DNA of 22,970 bases from Saccoglossus kowalevskii (lineage: Eukaryota; Hemichordata; Enteropneusta; Harrimaniidae): positions 1,896 to 24,865 of the forward strand of contig NW_003119938.1 in NCBI RefSeq assembly GCF_000003605.2, given 5' to 3'. The stretch's first letter is position 1, and each line of letters starts with the position of its first letter. The position numbers and the translations under genes were made by a program. Below the pieces are notes generated by a model. That model had not been told where the DNA came from. It saw nothing but the letters and a program-made list of their open reading frames with translations, and searched no databases. Shown here one piece after another: positions 1 through 8,983 of this stretch.

Positions 1-470
1 TATATAGACAGTTATTTTCGTTTGACGATCCTATTCAAAATGGCCGAATGGTGGCCATTTTTGTTCTAAAAAATCATCAAATATCAAGCGTTTCTGGCAT
101 TTATGGATGAATTTCGTTCAAACTTGGTACATGCATTAGACATTACGGGTTCCTGATGTACATGTAAGTCATTTTATTTTTCAGATCAGATTAAAAATGG
201 CTGTCTGGTGGCGATTTTGTTTTAATGAATGGACTTCTAGACCCATATCTCTTAAATGCTTTGACTGATTATATTCAAATTGTATATATTCGTTATACAT
301 CATGTTATAGATATATACATGTATTCAAAATGGCTGATTTTGAATGCTGTTCCAGAGCAATATCTCTCAATATGGACAAGTACTTGTTTGATGATCAGAT
401 ACAAATGTCAATCATTTTAATGTTAAAAAATCATATTCCTGACATGGTTATATTCCAGCTATATTAACAA
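1..470 (+). repeat. Repeat family A, partial copy at window edge
   Basis: This stretch matches the right-hand part of the family A element at 10312-11440: the GACGATCC-TTCAAAATGGCC block at 24, the block at 184 and the TATTCAAAATGGCTGATT block at 322 correspond to 10926, 11081 and 11243. The central AT tract is shorter here, with only a few TA steps near 308-316. The copy is cut by the window start, so its left terminus is not seen. Near 470-530 the similarity fades, and the terminal AACGGGGACT of the other copy is missing, so this copy is also degraded on the right. It holds a perfect 9 bp inverted repeat, AAAATGGCC (37-45) and GGCCATTTT (53-61). The only open frames are short and AT-driven and are not taken as genes. 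Confidence 0.8.
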
Positions 471-531
471 CAACTTTTTACCTTCATGGAATGTAGAAGA
501 TCATACATGATTCAATTATAACTAATTTTGA

Positions 532-1017
532 GATAGAATACTACTCTACTAATCTGTCTACAATTATTCATTTTAGTATATGAACTTTTTTGGCTCACTG
601 TCAATCATTTTGTTGTTGAGAAAAACGGTAAAATAATACGCTTAAACTGTCATTTTATCAGTGGTTTCCTTAGACCACAATGAAAACACATTTCCTTGTT
701 AAAAACCTACAAAATTATTGTCAAATTTTTATACTTCTAGACATCAAAAAGTACTTTGTAAGACATTTTATATCATTTTCACTCTATGTCACTGAGCAAA
801 ATTTTGAGATATATCCTTGCCATAGGAAACAATGATAAAATGCCCTAAAACAAACAAAACATGTTATTTTCACTGTATTTTATTAATCGATTTTCTCTGA
901 TCCGAATACAGTGACTCAATATTTTTATTTTATTTCCTTCATCTTTATAACATATCAAATGTGTAAAAAAAATTTTAGGGAAATGACAATATTTTTACTT
1001 TCGTGTAGCGTTCTACC
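532..1017 (-). mobile_element. Non-autonomous TTAA-flanked inverted-repeat element, copy 1
   Basis: This copy is similar over most of its length to the reverse complement of 19248-19719. Its right end reads GTAGCGTTCTACC followed by TTAA (1018-1021). Its left end reads GATAGAATACTAC, preceded by TTGA (528-531), a degenerate TTAA. The two ends are inverted relatives of GGTAGAA(C/T)GCTAC. Shared internal words include ACATCAAAAAGTAC, TGCCCTAAA and CAATATTTTTACTTT. There is no long open frame. TTAA duplication is typical of piggyBac-type transposition, but no transposase is present, and the GGTAGAA terminus is not the usual piggyBac terminus that I know. The superfamily is therefore an inference. 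Confidence 0.75.
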
Positions 1018-1021
1018 TTAA

Positions 1022-2840
1022 TAAGATTTGGACTGAATTAAAGAGTATTGTTATTTTCTTCATGCTTTTGTTATTACAGGTTAATACCATTAGGAATCCA
1101 GAAATTAGAGTTGAAAATCTGTTATCTTTAAATAATTATTCATAAATAGGCAGATAGGGAATGAAAAAAATGTTGATTTTTCATTAAAACAGTGAAAAAC
1201 CTACAACCACAATCAAGTTATACAATAGAATTAACTTTGATGTTTAGTTTGTGATACATAGGGGGGGGGGGGATTATTAAAATTAACAAAAGGAAAAAGT
1301 GAAAATAATGTAATTCAAATACAATCTTCAAATTGCTTAGTACATCCATGATTGTTTTAAAATTTGAGAGAACAACTTGAAAAGAGTCCTACCAGCTGCC
1401 TCAAAATAAATAAAAACATTTACTTTAATTTATTATATTTTATTAAAAACTTTGTTTTATACTCTTTCAATTTGTTTTTATTTTTTCATTGCTATACCTT
1501 TATTGTATTTTATATAATTTATATAATTATCTAAAACAAACTAAATAGAGACTAATTTGTTTTGTGAATGGCAGAGGTAAATACAATTAACTTTCATAGT
1601 ACATGATTAAACATAATGACTTTCTATCCCTTCCCAAACAAATCAGTTCTGGTAATCACCGTGTTTGTGTCTACAACAGGTAGTGTAGGTTAGGCTATTT
1701 TTATTTGTTGGATTGTTTGAAATGCAACCCTTTTACTGACGCCAAAAAGTCATACATTGTGGTATTTTATCTCTATGGTGTAACATTGAGCCTAAAAGAA
1801 GTTTTTAGCTTGATGCATTTTCAGGAGGGCGCCCTCAATCAGAATCATTTTCATAATTTGTCAAATTTGGCATTATTTTCTGTGATTATCTCACATTTAG
1901 TAAAACAAGTTTAGAGTCAGTCGCAAAAAAGCAAGGTACATGTTGGGCTACATGTATGTGAACCACACAAATGTTTATTAATATTTTTCCTAACTGGTTA
2001 TTATACATGCATTACAGAACTCACTCCTACATATCTCTTGTTTGAGTTTGTTCTTATTCACAGATTTCATCTTATTTTCTAACTTTTGCATCATTAATAT
2101 TTTTTATCTAAATGCCAACTTGTCTAATTTCTCTCTAGTTTCACTTTTCTTCGCACATGCAGTATTTCATCCAGTAAATTTTTGGTCATTTTCTCAAGTC
2201 AATATAAGTTCACAACAACTTCTTGATCATGTGACTGTATGGCTGTCTTCCTCAAGAGAAACGAGCATTTTCCACTTAATTAATGCCAGTTAATTGCATG
2301 TCATACATGCTATGCAAAGAAAGTTTCACACAGAATAGGCCTTTAGTATACAATGTTTTTACGAATTGATTGTCATGTGCTTAGCTACGTACAGTGACAT
2401 GAAGATATGAATGATATGTAAATAGTAACTTGCCATAATTTGAATAATATTTCGAATAATTCATTAATTTTGCATGTCATTTCATGATTTTAATTAATCA
2501 TATTTCTGACCTTTTCTTGTTTTCAGACATGCTTTGACTCTTATTGTTCAAAGTTGAAAAACAAAATATGATATTACATGTAAAAATAGGTAAGGTTATT
2601 TTTATATTTAATTGATTTTTATAATTAAGTCATAACCAGTACACTTGACGGTTATCTAGAAACATAGCAGTAATAACAATTATGAGTTTGTGTCAAAAAA
2701 TAAATTGTGTTTCAAATTGTCACATTTTCAATTCATCAAAACATATGGATTGAGTTTCCAGATGTCAATATTTTGTCTGATTCAGTTCAGACTCAAATAT
2801 GATTCAATTCATAATTGGTCACAAATGTGCAATATACATA
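1022..2840. other. AT-rich intergenic DNA, no gene seen
   Basis: I find no convincing exon, RNA gene or repeat copy here. The only local oddities are a run of 12 G at 1261-1272 and a few short AT palindromes, such as ATGATT..AATCAT near 2483-2500. The open frames are short, AT-driven and rich in F, L, I and N, as expected by chance. Confidence 0.6.
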
Positions 2841-2844
2841 AGGA

Positions 2845-3345
2845 AAGGCTCCAGGATACTCCACAGGTCTGTTTTTGTTTGAAATCTATGTATATTAATT
2901 GTCTAATTTGCATTAATTAGCACATTTGTCGTTTTTCACATCTATCTCAATATTGACTTATTAGTTTTCAAAGAAACTTGATACGTAGGTGCTCTGGGGT
3001 AATTCATAGAAGTTTATTGTTTAAACCGTGCATAATAATTTCCTAATTTACATAAATTAGCCAATTGTTCTGCAGATCCCAAGTACTAGTGCTACTACAG
3101 TAAAATCTGTATTAGAAGCGCATCCCTAATAAAAGTCGCACCCATTCTTTTTTAACAATTGAGAACCAAACATTCACAATTTCTCATATGTGTAGATGCT
3201 CTAATAGAAGCCACATCCCCTCTGTTGCATTGTACCATTTTAATAGAAGCCGCTGTTTCTAATACAGATTTTACAGTAGTCTGATTTCAATGAAACTTGA
3301 TACATAATACTTTGCTAATTTACATAAATTTTTATTAACATTGCT
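2845..3345 (+). repeat. Family D satellite monomers, diverged, interrupted by a MITE
   Basis: Three diverged monomers relate to the 129 bp array at 5784-6345. The landmark CTAATTTGCATTAATT (and CTAATTTACATAAATT) recurs at about 2903, 3043 and 3315, and AAACTTGATACGTAGGTGCTCTG at 2974 matches the array's AAACTTCATACATAGATGCTCTG. The first two monomers are ~140 bp apart. The third is split by the MITE at 3098-3276: CAAGTACTAGTGCTAC on its left and CTGATTTCAATGAAACTTG on its right rejoin to match the array's CAAGTACCATCATTAGATTTCAATAAAACTTC order. The divergence suggests an older and possibly ancestral remnant of the same satellite. Confidence 0.7.
3098..3276. mobile_element. Tc1/mariner-like MITE, 179 bp
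   Basis: The ends form a terminal inverted repeat of about 20 bp with one mismatch. The left end reads CAGTAAAATCTGTATTAGAA from 3098. The right end, ending at 3276, reads TTCTAATACAGATTTTACAG, which inverted gives CTGTAAAATCTGTATTAGAA. The element is bounded by TA at 3096-3097 and 3277-3278, as expected for the TA target duplication of Tc1/mariner elements, many of which begin CAGT. The interior repeats the word TAATAGAAGC or TAATAAAAGTC several times. It has no coding capacity. It sits inside a family D monomer, so it inserted after that monomer existed. Confidence 0.8.
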
Positions 3346-3409
3346 GGGCTGTGGAGGATGAGGAGTGGTACAGGTAAATAAAGTAATGACACAAGTGACT
3401 TGATTGCCA

Positions 3410-3670
3410 GTGAAAGGAAGGGGAATCACACCCCGCACGTGCAGGTGTCATAGCGGTCCCTCCCCTGATGCACCTCTATCGTTTGAGTTACATCATGACA
3501 TGGACAACGTAGTATCTGAGTGTGAGGGGTCACTACGGCAACCCTGGCAGTGGACGTCGTAAGTGCTGTTGCCAGGGTACCAGTCTCAACATTGACTAGC
3601 ACTGTGACAAGGACACCGTGGTACCCAAGCAAGGTTGTGCATGCTGCAGTGATAGCCCCCTTGTATTGCA
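3410..3670 (-). other. GC-rich island with an 81-codon open frame, possible exon or gene remnant
   Basis: Base composition rises sharply here against the AT-rich surroundings. The minus strand is open from an ATG at 3671 to a TGA at 3423-3425, giving 81 residues of balanced composition: a hydrophobic stretch around residues 12-27 and a Cys-rich tail (CPCHDV and CTCGV). I recognise no family. The island also holds an inverted repeat ACCCTGGCA / TGCCAGGGT (about 3541-3580), a CACGTG E-box near 3436 and an X-box-like site at 3529-3542. It could be a terminal exon, a decayed gene fragment or a regulatory island. Splice sites that would fix an exon are not convincing. Confidence 0.25.
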
Positions 3671-3699
3671 TTAGATAATGCGGCTAATTTCAATCATGT

Positions 3700-4510
3700 C
3701 TTCATTTCATGATTGAATTCAGGATGGTCAAATGGTGGCTATTTTGAAGTTAAGAATAATGATAAATGACATAAACTGGCCAAATTGCTTAAATCTGCAA
3801 TCAGTTTACGCTGCTTGTTCCGGCTTCGGAAGGCGTTCTGCATATTATTTTATTGCGACCTATTTTAAGCTAGTTAAAACAAAAATTTTACTATTGTCAT
3901 TAAAAATGTACATCATAATTTCTGCTGTTTCCAAAGACTGTATCATGTATGATATTAATATTTCACTCAAATTAAATACATGTATATAAGTTCCGTGTAT
4001 AAACACTTGTGTAAAGAGGCGTTCAGAGCGCTATTTTAGCCAAAATCGTCTAGTAAGACATCATATATGATACAGGTCGGTGATGTGGACAGCGCTTCCT
4101 GTGACGACACAACATGAATCAAAAGCCCAATCTCTGCTATGCCAGAACCAGATCAAGTCACTTATACATCATGTGAAATTTGAATTCAAAATGGCTGACT
4201 ACTTGGTTTAAGTTTTGTTTACTATTGCACCACCGGAGCTGTGTTGTGTCAATAAGTTGTTTAAAAAAAATGGATCTTGTCCATCTCCCCTTTATGTTCT
4301 CGTATAGCAATGCAACCAAATACAGACAGGAACTCTGTCATTGACAACGTTCATCATTTTCCAATATCAAATTTATTTTGTCTATACTACGGTGTTATTT
4401 TGATTAACCTTGTAATAACCTTTGTAATAAAGCATGTAATAATTATAGATACTGGCATATTCATGATTAAAAATAATGAAGTTATTAGGTTTTATTGGCG
4501 TGAAAATGAG
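3700..4510. other. Intergenic DNA with small family A-like fragments
   Basis: Short pieces resemble the family A core: ATTCAGGATGGTCAAATGGT at 3717 and AATTCAAAATGGCTGACTAC at 4182. They are too short to define element boundaries. Between them is ordinary AT-rich sequence with no supportable exon. The open frames near 3732-3989 and 4277-4549 have chance-like AT-driven composition. Confidence 0.4.
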
Positions 4511-4523
4511 CACTTACTCAAAT

Positions 4524-4537
4524 GTTGTCATGGTAAC
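4524..4537. promoter_or_regulatory. X-box-like palindrome (RFX-type)
   Basis: GTTGTCATGGTAAC fits the RYYRYY-N2-RRNRAC pattern of RFX transcription factor sites and is nearly palindromic. No gene start lies nearby, so any function is speculative. Confidence 0.3.
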
Positions 4538-4826
4538 ACATGTTTCTAATGTTCATAATGTCATGATATGCTGAGGAATGAATTTATATAAATTAGTAAT
4601 GTGATAATTTTTGATAACCCTCAGAACATGTCAATTTATTCAACCTACGTTATGATGCATTCTTTGATTTTGTTAAACTGACATAATTTTCTCATTCGCA
4701 ATCAATTATTGTCATGTTTGAAAATGTTGTCTGATTGTCTGATTTTTGTTGTGTGTATTTTTGTGTCAAGCGACATTTCCAGATATTGAAAATCAATATG
4801 GGAAAATCAATGTTTATCATCACAAA

Positions 4827-4862
4827 TGTTGCATCTGTGCAATGCGCCGACCACCACCCTTT

Positions 4863-4930
<68 letters not shown>

Positions 4931-5154
4931 TCTGGGATAATGTTGCATCTGTGCAACGCGCCGACCACCACCCTTTAATAACACATATATGTATATATAT
5001 ATATATATATATACTCTGGGATAATGTTGCATCTGTACAATTCGCCGACCACCACCCTTTAATAACACATATATATATACCGGTACATATATACTCTGGG
5101 ATAATGTTGCATCTGTGCAATGCGCCGACCACCACCCTTTAATAACATATATAT

Positions 5155-5224
<70 letters not shown>

Positions 5225-5235
5225 TCTGGGATAAT
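4827..5235 (+). repeat. Compound minisatellite: ~55 bp GC-richer core alternating with (TA)n
   Basis: A core beginning TGTTGCATCTGTGCAATGCG, running through GCCGACCACCACCC and ending TTTAATAA recurs at 4827, 4941, 5025 and 5105. Each core is followed by a TA tract of different length and then TACTCTGGGATAA. A fifth, broken junction (ACTCTGGGATAATGTGCCC) closes the array at 5222-5240. The longest TA tracts are about 4863-4929 and 5165-5221. The core contains the inverted repeat TTGCA-TCTG-TGCAA. Open frames on both strands across the array, of up to 147 codons, arise only because TA repeats read as Ile-Tyr, and they are not genes. Confidence 0.9.
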
Positions 5236-5254
5236 GTGCCCTACTGCAAAGTTT

Positions 5255-5420
5255 TAGGTTGATATCTGTTATTTCAATTGTCTAATTCACACAATGTTAT
5301 TTTTAGCTTTACCACATCATGGAGATACATGTATTATACCTCCATGACCACAGATATCGCTATAATCAGATTTCAATGAAACTTCATACATAGGTGCTGT
5401 GAATAACATCACAGAAATAC
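5255..5420 (+). repeat. Diverged family D monomer
   Basis: CAGATTTCAATGAAACTTCA followed by TACATAGGTGCTGTG at about 5368-5402 matches the 129 bp family, and TTGTCTAATTCACACAATG at 5279 matches its CTAATTTGCATTAATT block. Between them sits an inverted repeat, CATGGAG (5318-5324) and CTCCATG (5340-5346). Confidence 0.55.
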
Positions 5421-5429
5421 AGACACAGT

Positions 5430-5783
5430 TAGGTCTTTTTATAACAATACAATACGCACCATATATACCATTTATTTTCTAAAACGACTCCACTAAATAC
5501 AGCGATAAAAAATGTTTGACTGGTACAGGAACGCCGTATAACAGGACTTGAACTGGACTCAAGCAGAAGTACAAATACTGATTGGTCAATGCCGACCATG
5601 TGTGGACGTAGATTGAACCTAATTAACATAATTTGTGCATTACACTTGGATATCGGCGATATCATTTTAACATCAAATATAAACTATAATAAATCTGTGA
5701 CTAACAATAATGTTAATTTTTGCTACAGATGCTGTGAGGGGAGGGAGGGTGGGTTGAACAAAAGTCATTCGTTTGGGGGTTGA
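5430..5783. other. Intergenic DNA, nothing recognised
   Basis: This is slightly less AT-rich single-copy-looking sequence between family D copies. No exon with usable splice sites and no repeat match were seen. The short frame near 5429-5665 on the minus strand is not recognised and is left uncalled. Confidence 0.4.
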
Positions 5784-6345
5784 AATTATGCATATTAATT
5801 ACTTAATTTGCATTAATTCACAAATACCTCAAGCACCATCATTAGATTTCAATAAAACTTTATATGTAGATGCTCTGAGTTAATCCACAGACACGATTAA
5901 TTTATGGTTGGAATCCATGCACATTAATTACCTAATTTGCATTAATTAACAAATACCTCAAGTACCATCATTAGATTTCAATAAAACTTCATACATAGAT
6001 GCTCTGAGTTAATCCACAGACACGATTAATTTATGGTTGAAAGCCCTGCATATTAATTACCTAATTTGCATTAATTAACAAATACCTCAAGTACCATCAT
6101 TAGATTTCAATAAAACTTCATACATAGATGCTCTGAGTTAATCCACAGACACGATTAATTTATGGTTGAAAGCCATGCATATTAATTATTTAATTTGCAT
6201 TAATTCACAAATACCTCAAGTACCATCATTAGATTTCAATAAAACTTCATACGTAGATGCTCTGAGTTAATCCACAGACACGATTAATTTATGGTTGAAA
6301 TCCATGCATATTAATTACCTAATTTGCATTCAATTTTTCTAATAT
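5784..6345 (+). repeat. 129 bp tandem array (family D), about 4.3 units
   Basis: The landmark TGCATTAATT recurs at 5809, 5938, 6067 and 6196, and the matching TGCATTCAAT at 6325, giving exactly 129 bp each time, so there are no net indels between units. Each unit carries ATGCATATTAATTA, then CTAATTTGCATTAATT, ACCTCAAGTACCATCATTAG, TTTCAATAAAACTTCATAC, GATGCTCTGAGTTAATCCAC and ACGATTAATTTATGGTTG. Differences between units are few, mostly single bases such as TTAATTCAC against TTAATTAAC. A further, much diverged unit trails off to about 6400 (CTTACACATAGGTGCTCAGC). It is non-coding. Confidence 0.95.
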
Positions 6346-6409
6346 CTCAAAAAACTTACACATAGGTGCTCAGCAAATCAGCAATGTATGCAATTAACCT
6401 TTATATCAC

Positions 6410-6635
6410 CACCACTTCCCTTTTTTTTTGGCCACACCGACTTAATTTTATGGATGACATCTGTGCGCGCATTAGTTTTCACCAATTCACAAAAAAAAAT
6501 CTTCAACGATGAGTCTCCACAGTTCGATTTTCTGTCCGGAACTTGCCGACTCATAATGTCACATTGCACCGGCTTGTCTTAAAACTCGTTTTGGACTACC
6601 TCAAAACGTGCCAATTTTGTCGTAAATGATCTTCT
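6410..6635. other. Unassigned sequence between repeats
   Basis: There is a short T9 tract at about 6420-6428 and an A-rich run near 6491-6499, but no clear gene. Overlapping ~63-codon frames exist on both strands (6378-6582). Neither has splice signals or a recognisable motif. Confidence 0.35.
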
Positions 6636-6639
6636 GAAT

Positions 6640-6880
6640 ATGCATATTGTTTTATAACTGGCAATAGAAGACCTGTGGTTCCCTCTTTTCATCACAAATG
6701 CACTTTTCTTCTGGAAAATGGGATAAAACTAGCCTAATTTTATGAGTAAAACTGAAAATTGACCCAAATTTTGTCTGTTGGCTCCAGAAATATTCTAGAA
6801 ATATTGAAGTATATATGAAAAAAGTGCAGAATAGTTTGGGCGAAAAGTCTGGGGGTGAAATGATAAATAAATGTATTCCT
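6640..6880 (-). repeat. Repeat family C, reverse copy
   Basis: The reverse complement reads TTCTGCACTTTTTT, then CTTCAATATTTCT, GAGCCAACAGACAAAATTTG and TTTTCAGTTTTACT. The same order is found on the plus strand at 10262-10311 joined to 11450-11595, and in part at 19736-19940. It is non-coding and diverged. The ends share loosely inverted blocks (CTTTTCATCACAAA and TTTGGGCGAAAAG), so a MITE-like origin is possible but not shown. Confidence 0.7.
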
Positions 6881-6889
6881 TCAAATAAA

Positions 6890-7880
6890 TTTTCATTTTG
6901 GAGGTGAGGGGCATATTGTTTTTTAATTTTATGTTACATGTTGTTATAGCACAACCTTGGATCAAAATTGTTAAAATAAAAATAATAAATATCTATTGTA
7001 AAGATTGTGTGTTTTCATCAAATCTCTTGTGGTCAAGGTATTCCTCTCACAGCTGTGTTGACTGCACCATAGCACAATGCAATGCCAAGGTTCTTGAGGG
7101 ACAATTAGAGCTAACCCTCCTATTTTGTAATGGAATAATCTCATGGAAACTGCTGAGATCCCTTTGTGGTAGGTTGTTATTACCATGTAAGAAACACTAT
7201 GCCAAAAACTGCCAATGAAACGCTGTTTAAAATGCTTTGTCAGTAAACAGCTTTTTTAATCGGAACATTCCATTGTTTTCTGAGGTGGTTATTTTTCACA
7301 CAGGCAGGAAAATATTAAAATAAATTGGTACACCATGTTGAATAAGTCATTTGGATTCATTGTTTTTGTGTTGGGGTTAAACTATGATTATAATAGATGA
7401 GACAGGTATAATTTTTTTTCAAGTATTTTATTTTTAATTGGGGAGTAAGATCAGCCAATGTTCTGAAAATTAATTAGCATCTTTGTTTTTTTCTAAAACA
7501 AAAATTTGAAAAATGTTTATAATTGAGAACCGATATTAATGTATTCTAGATTTATGTCATTCACAATGCTAAAGCCCCTTGTATGTAAATGGTATGTTCC
7601 CTTACAAAAAAAAGAAAGCATGGTCGTGGTTGTAAATTACAACTAATATTACAAAATTAGAATATTTTCGTTTAATGAGAGAAAAAAGGCATCAGGAGGT
7701 AAGAGTCACTTCCATGAAGTGAACTAAATGTGTTGGTGATATTACCCTAATACAATTTTCTTGCCTGCTAATACAACATCTTTAATTTATTCTTGCCTGA
7801 TAAGAGAGCCCCTCATTTAATTAATCCTACTCCCCCTTTTAGTTAAATGTACTCTCCTTATTTTTATTACATTGAATTTC
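6890..7880. other. AT-rich DNA upstream of the gene, nothing recognised
   Basis: I see no supportable exon or repeat. A short perfect hairpin TCACTTC-CAT-GAAGTGA lies at about 7706-7722. The 106-codon frame at 6898-7218 and its minus-strand counterpart have no recognised motif and no flanking splice pattern. Any promoter must lie toward the right end of this stretch, but I cannot point to a TATA box. Confidence 0.4.
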
Positions 7881-7899
7881 CATTATCTATTTTGCCAGG

Positions 7900-8302
7900 A
7901 CAGATTGTGGGGAGTTGTATTCATTCACCACGCTTCAGACATGAATATCAACTCAGTAAATCCTCTCGCTGCTCCTTGCCGCATACATTGACAACTGTTG
8001 TGTGTTTTCGCGTCGTCGTAGCAACCTCTTTCCCATCATCCTTTTTTCCTCCCTCCATTGGATCTAGTTGCTGCTCATCCCTTTTCCTGGAATATCACGT
8101 TAACAGAGAATATGGACCAACAAGATTTCCGTTAATTCCGCTGTTGGCTTCTCTTTCACACACAGCACACTTTCCCCGACTCCTGTCTGATTTTCATCGT
8201 GCCTGTTACTAAAGACTGACAGAGAGATTGTATCCACCATGCCCATGAGAAAGAGATCGACAGCCTGAATAATGTCATCTTCCATTGCGGAGCTTCTCAC
8301 AG
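7900..8302 (+). other. Probable 5' UTR exon (exon 1) of the NACHT/WD-type gene
   Basis: This block is markedly GC- and pyrimidine-richer than its neighbours, including CTCGCTGCTCC, TTTTCGCGTCGTCG and TTTTTTCCTCCCTCC. It ends in a strong donor, CACAG|GTCAGT (GT at 8303-8304), 498 bp before a good acceptor at 8799-8800. It is judged non-coding because the main frame has an in-frame stop just before its ATG in the next exon. The block has several short upstream frames: ATGs at about 7941, 8112 and 8239, each soon closed, and one at 8272 that would read across the junction and stop in exon 2. The start is approximate, since no transcription start can be read from sequence alone. An alternative is a regulatory island with no transcript. 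Confidence 0.5.
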
Positions 8303-8483
8303 GTCAGTGGGGAAACTGGTTACTATATGTATTTCTAGCGATCGCTACATAACTCGTTAGCATTGGATCAATTAAACAAGTGTGTGGAGTAGTCATACCT
8401 AATTAGCCTTTTATTTTGAAACTGAATCTATATATTTAGATTGTTTAACAGCAATCAGGAAATCATGTATGCTTGCATGAGAT

Positions 8484-8496
8484 GTTGCTAGGCAAC
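8484..8496. promoter_or_regulatory. X-box palindrome GTTGCTAGGCAAC (RFX-type)
   Basis: This perfect inverted repeat of GTTGC and GCAAC around YAGG is the textbook RFX-factor binding form. It lies in intron 1, ~180 bp after the putative UTR exon and ~390 bp before the start codon, which is a plausible place for a cis element. Use in vivo is an inference. Confidence 0.45.
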
Positions 8497-8680
8497 CTAC
8501 ATGTAACTGTGAATTAACAGCAAATATTTTTAAGTTTACAGTTTGACACATACGTAATCTGTGAAATTAAAGAAAAATGTGGTCCAGTCTGTTTTCAGAT
8601 TTATCATGGATTATGTGGAGAAATTTTCTCATTTATAAATGTATTCCAGTCCTACAAGAGTAATCTACCAGATATCACGA

Positions 8681-8708
8681 TAAATAATCCGTCATCCTGG
8701 ATTATTTA
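8681..8708. other. Perfect 10 bp inverted repeat in intron 1
   Basis: TAAATAATCC (8681-8690), an 8 nt loop, then GGATTATTTA (8699-8708). The arms contain TAATCC and GGATTA, the core recognised by K50 homeodomains such as Otx. It could equally be a chance hairpin in AT-rich DNA. Confidence 0.4.
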
Positions 8709-8800
8709 CGACTGATTTATTACAGCAGGTTGTTCTTATTTATCATTGTTACCACCCCCCCTCCAATGCATCTACCTACTGAATTTTTTCCTGTTCTCAG

Positions 8801-8871
8801 CGTCACTGGCAAAATAAGAACGTCAACGTCAACGATACAGATCAACAATTACCACAACAAAGTAGGATTCA
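8801..8871 (+). other. Exon 2, 5' UTR part
   Basis: The exon begins after the acceptor TTCTCAG|CGTCACTGG. It includes the short repeat AACGTCAACGTCAACG at 8819-8834 and an in-frame TAG at 8863-8865, two codons before the ATG. That stop fixes the start codon of the main frame. Confidence 0.55.
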
Positions 8872-8983
8872 ATGGCAAGCAAGAGTGACAGTACCATGGA
8901 TGATATTTACGCTGGTCATGTTGCTGCGTTACCACAGCTACCATCACGCGTCGTCAAGGTATTCCTCAGTTGCCTTCAATCAG
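8872..8983 (+). CDS. First coding exon of a DUF4062-NACHT-WD/TPR type protein (NWD1/NPHP3-like), N-terminus only
   Basis: The ATG at 8872 opens 37 full codons plus one base before the donor CAG|GTATGA (GT at 8984-8985). The protein begins MASKSDSTMDDIYAGH and continues VAALPQLPSRVVKVFLSCLQS. An acidic leader, then LP.LPS, then hydrophobic VVKVF.S is how large STAND proteins start, just before the first strand of DUF4062 (family pattern hRVFhSSTFxDxxxER). If the split codon G|NN becomes Asp, CLQS-D falls on the STF.D positions of the family. An earlier donor, AAG|GTATTC (GT at 8959), would end the exon at codon 29 in phase 0. I prefer the later one because the motif continues through it. Met9 (8896) has the stronger context (ACCATGG) and could be an alternative start. 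In this family the rest would be NACHT ATPase and WD40 or TPR repeats, but no further exon is seen in the window. Family assignment is from memory of the pattern and was not searched. Confidence 0.6.

Larger units (their letters stand above)
8303..8800 (+). other. Intron 1
   Basis: GTCAGT opens the intron, and a pyrimidine tract (TTTTTTCCTGTTCTCAG) closes it at 8800. It contains a perfect X-box palindrome at 8484-8496 and a perfect 10 bp hairpin at 8681-8708. Confidence 0.5.

Noticed and set aside
1261-1272. Run of 12 G as a possible G-quadruplex
   Set aside because: It is a single homopolymer without spaced G-tracts, so it is noted only as a slippage-prone tract.
4692-5158. Open frames of up to 147 codons on both strands
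   Set aside because: They run through TA tracts read as Ile-Tyr repeats plus minisatellite cores. They are open only because TA repeats lack stops in those frames.
7847-8212. 121-codon plus-strand frame over the leader exon
   Set aside because: It closes before the donor at 8302, is not joined in frame to the 8872 ATG and has no recognised motif. The leader is better read as UTR.
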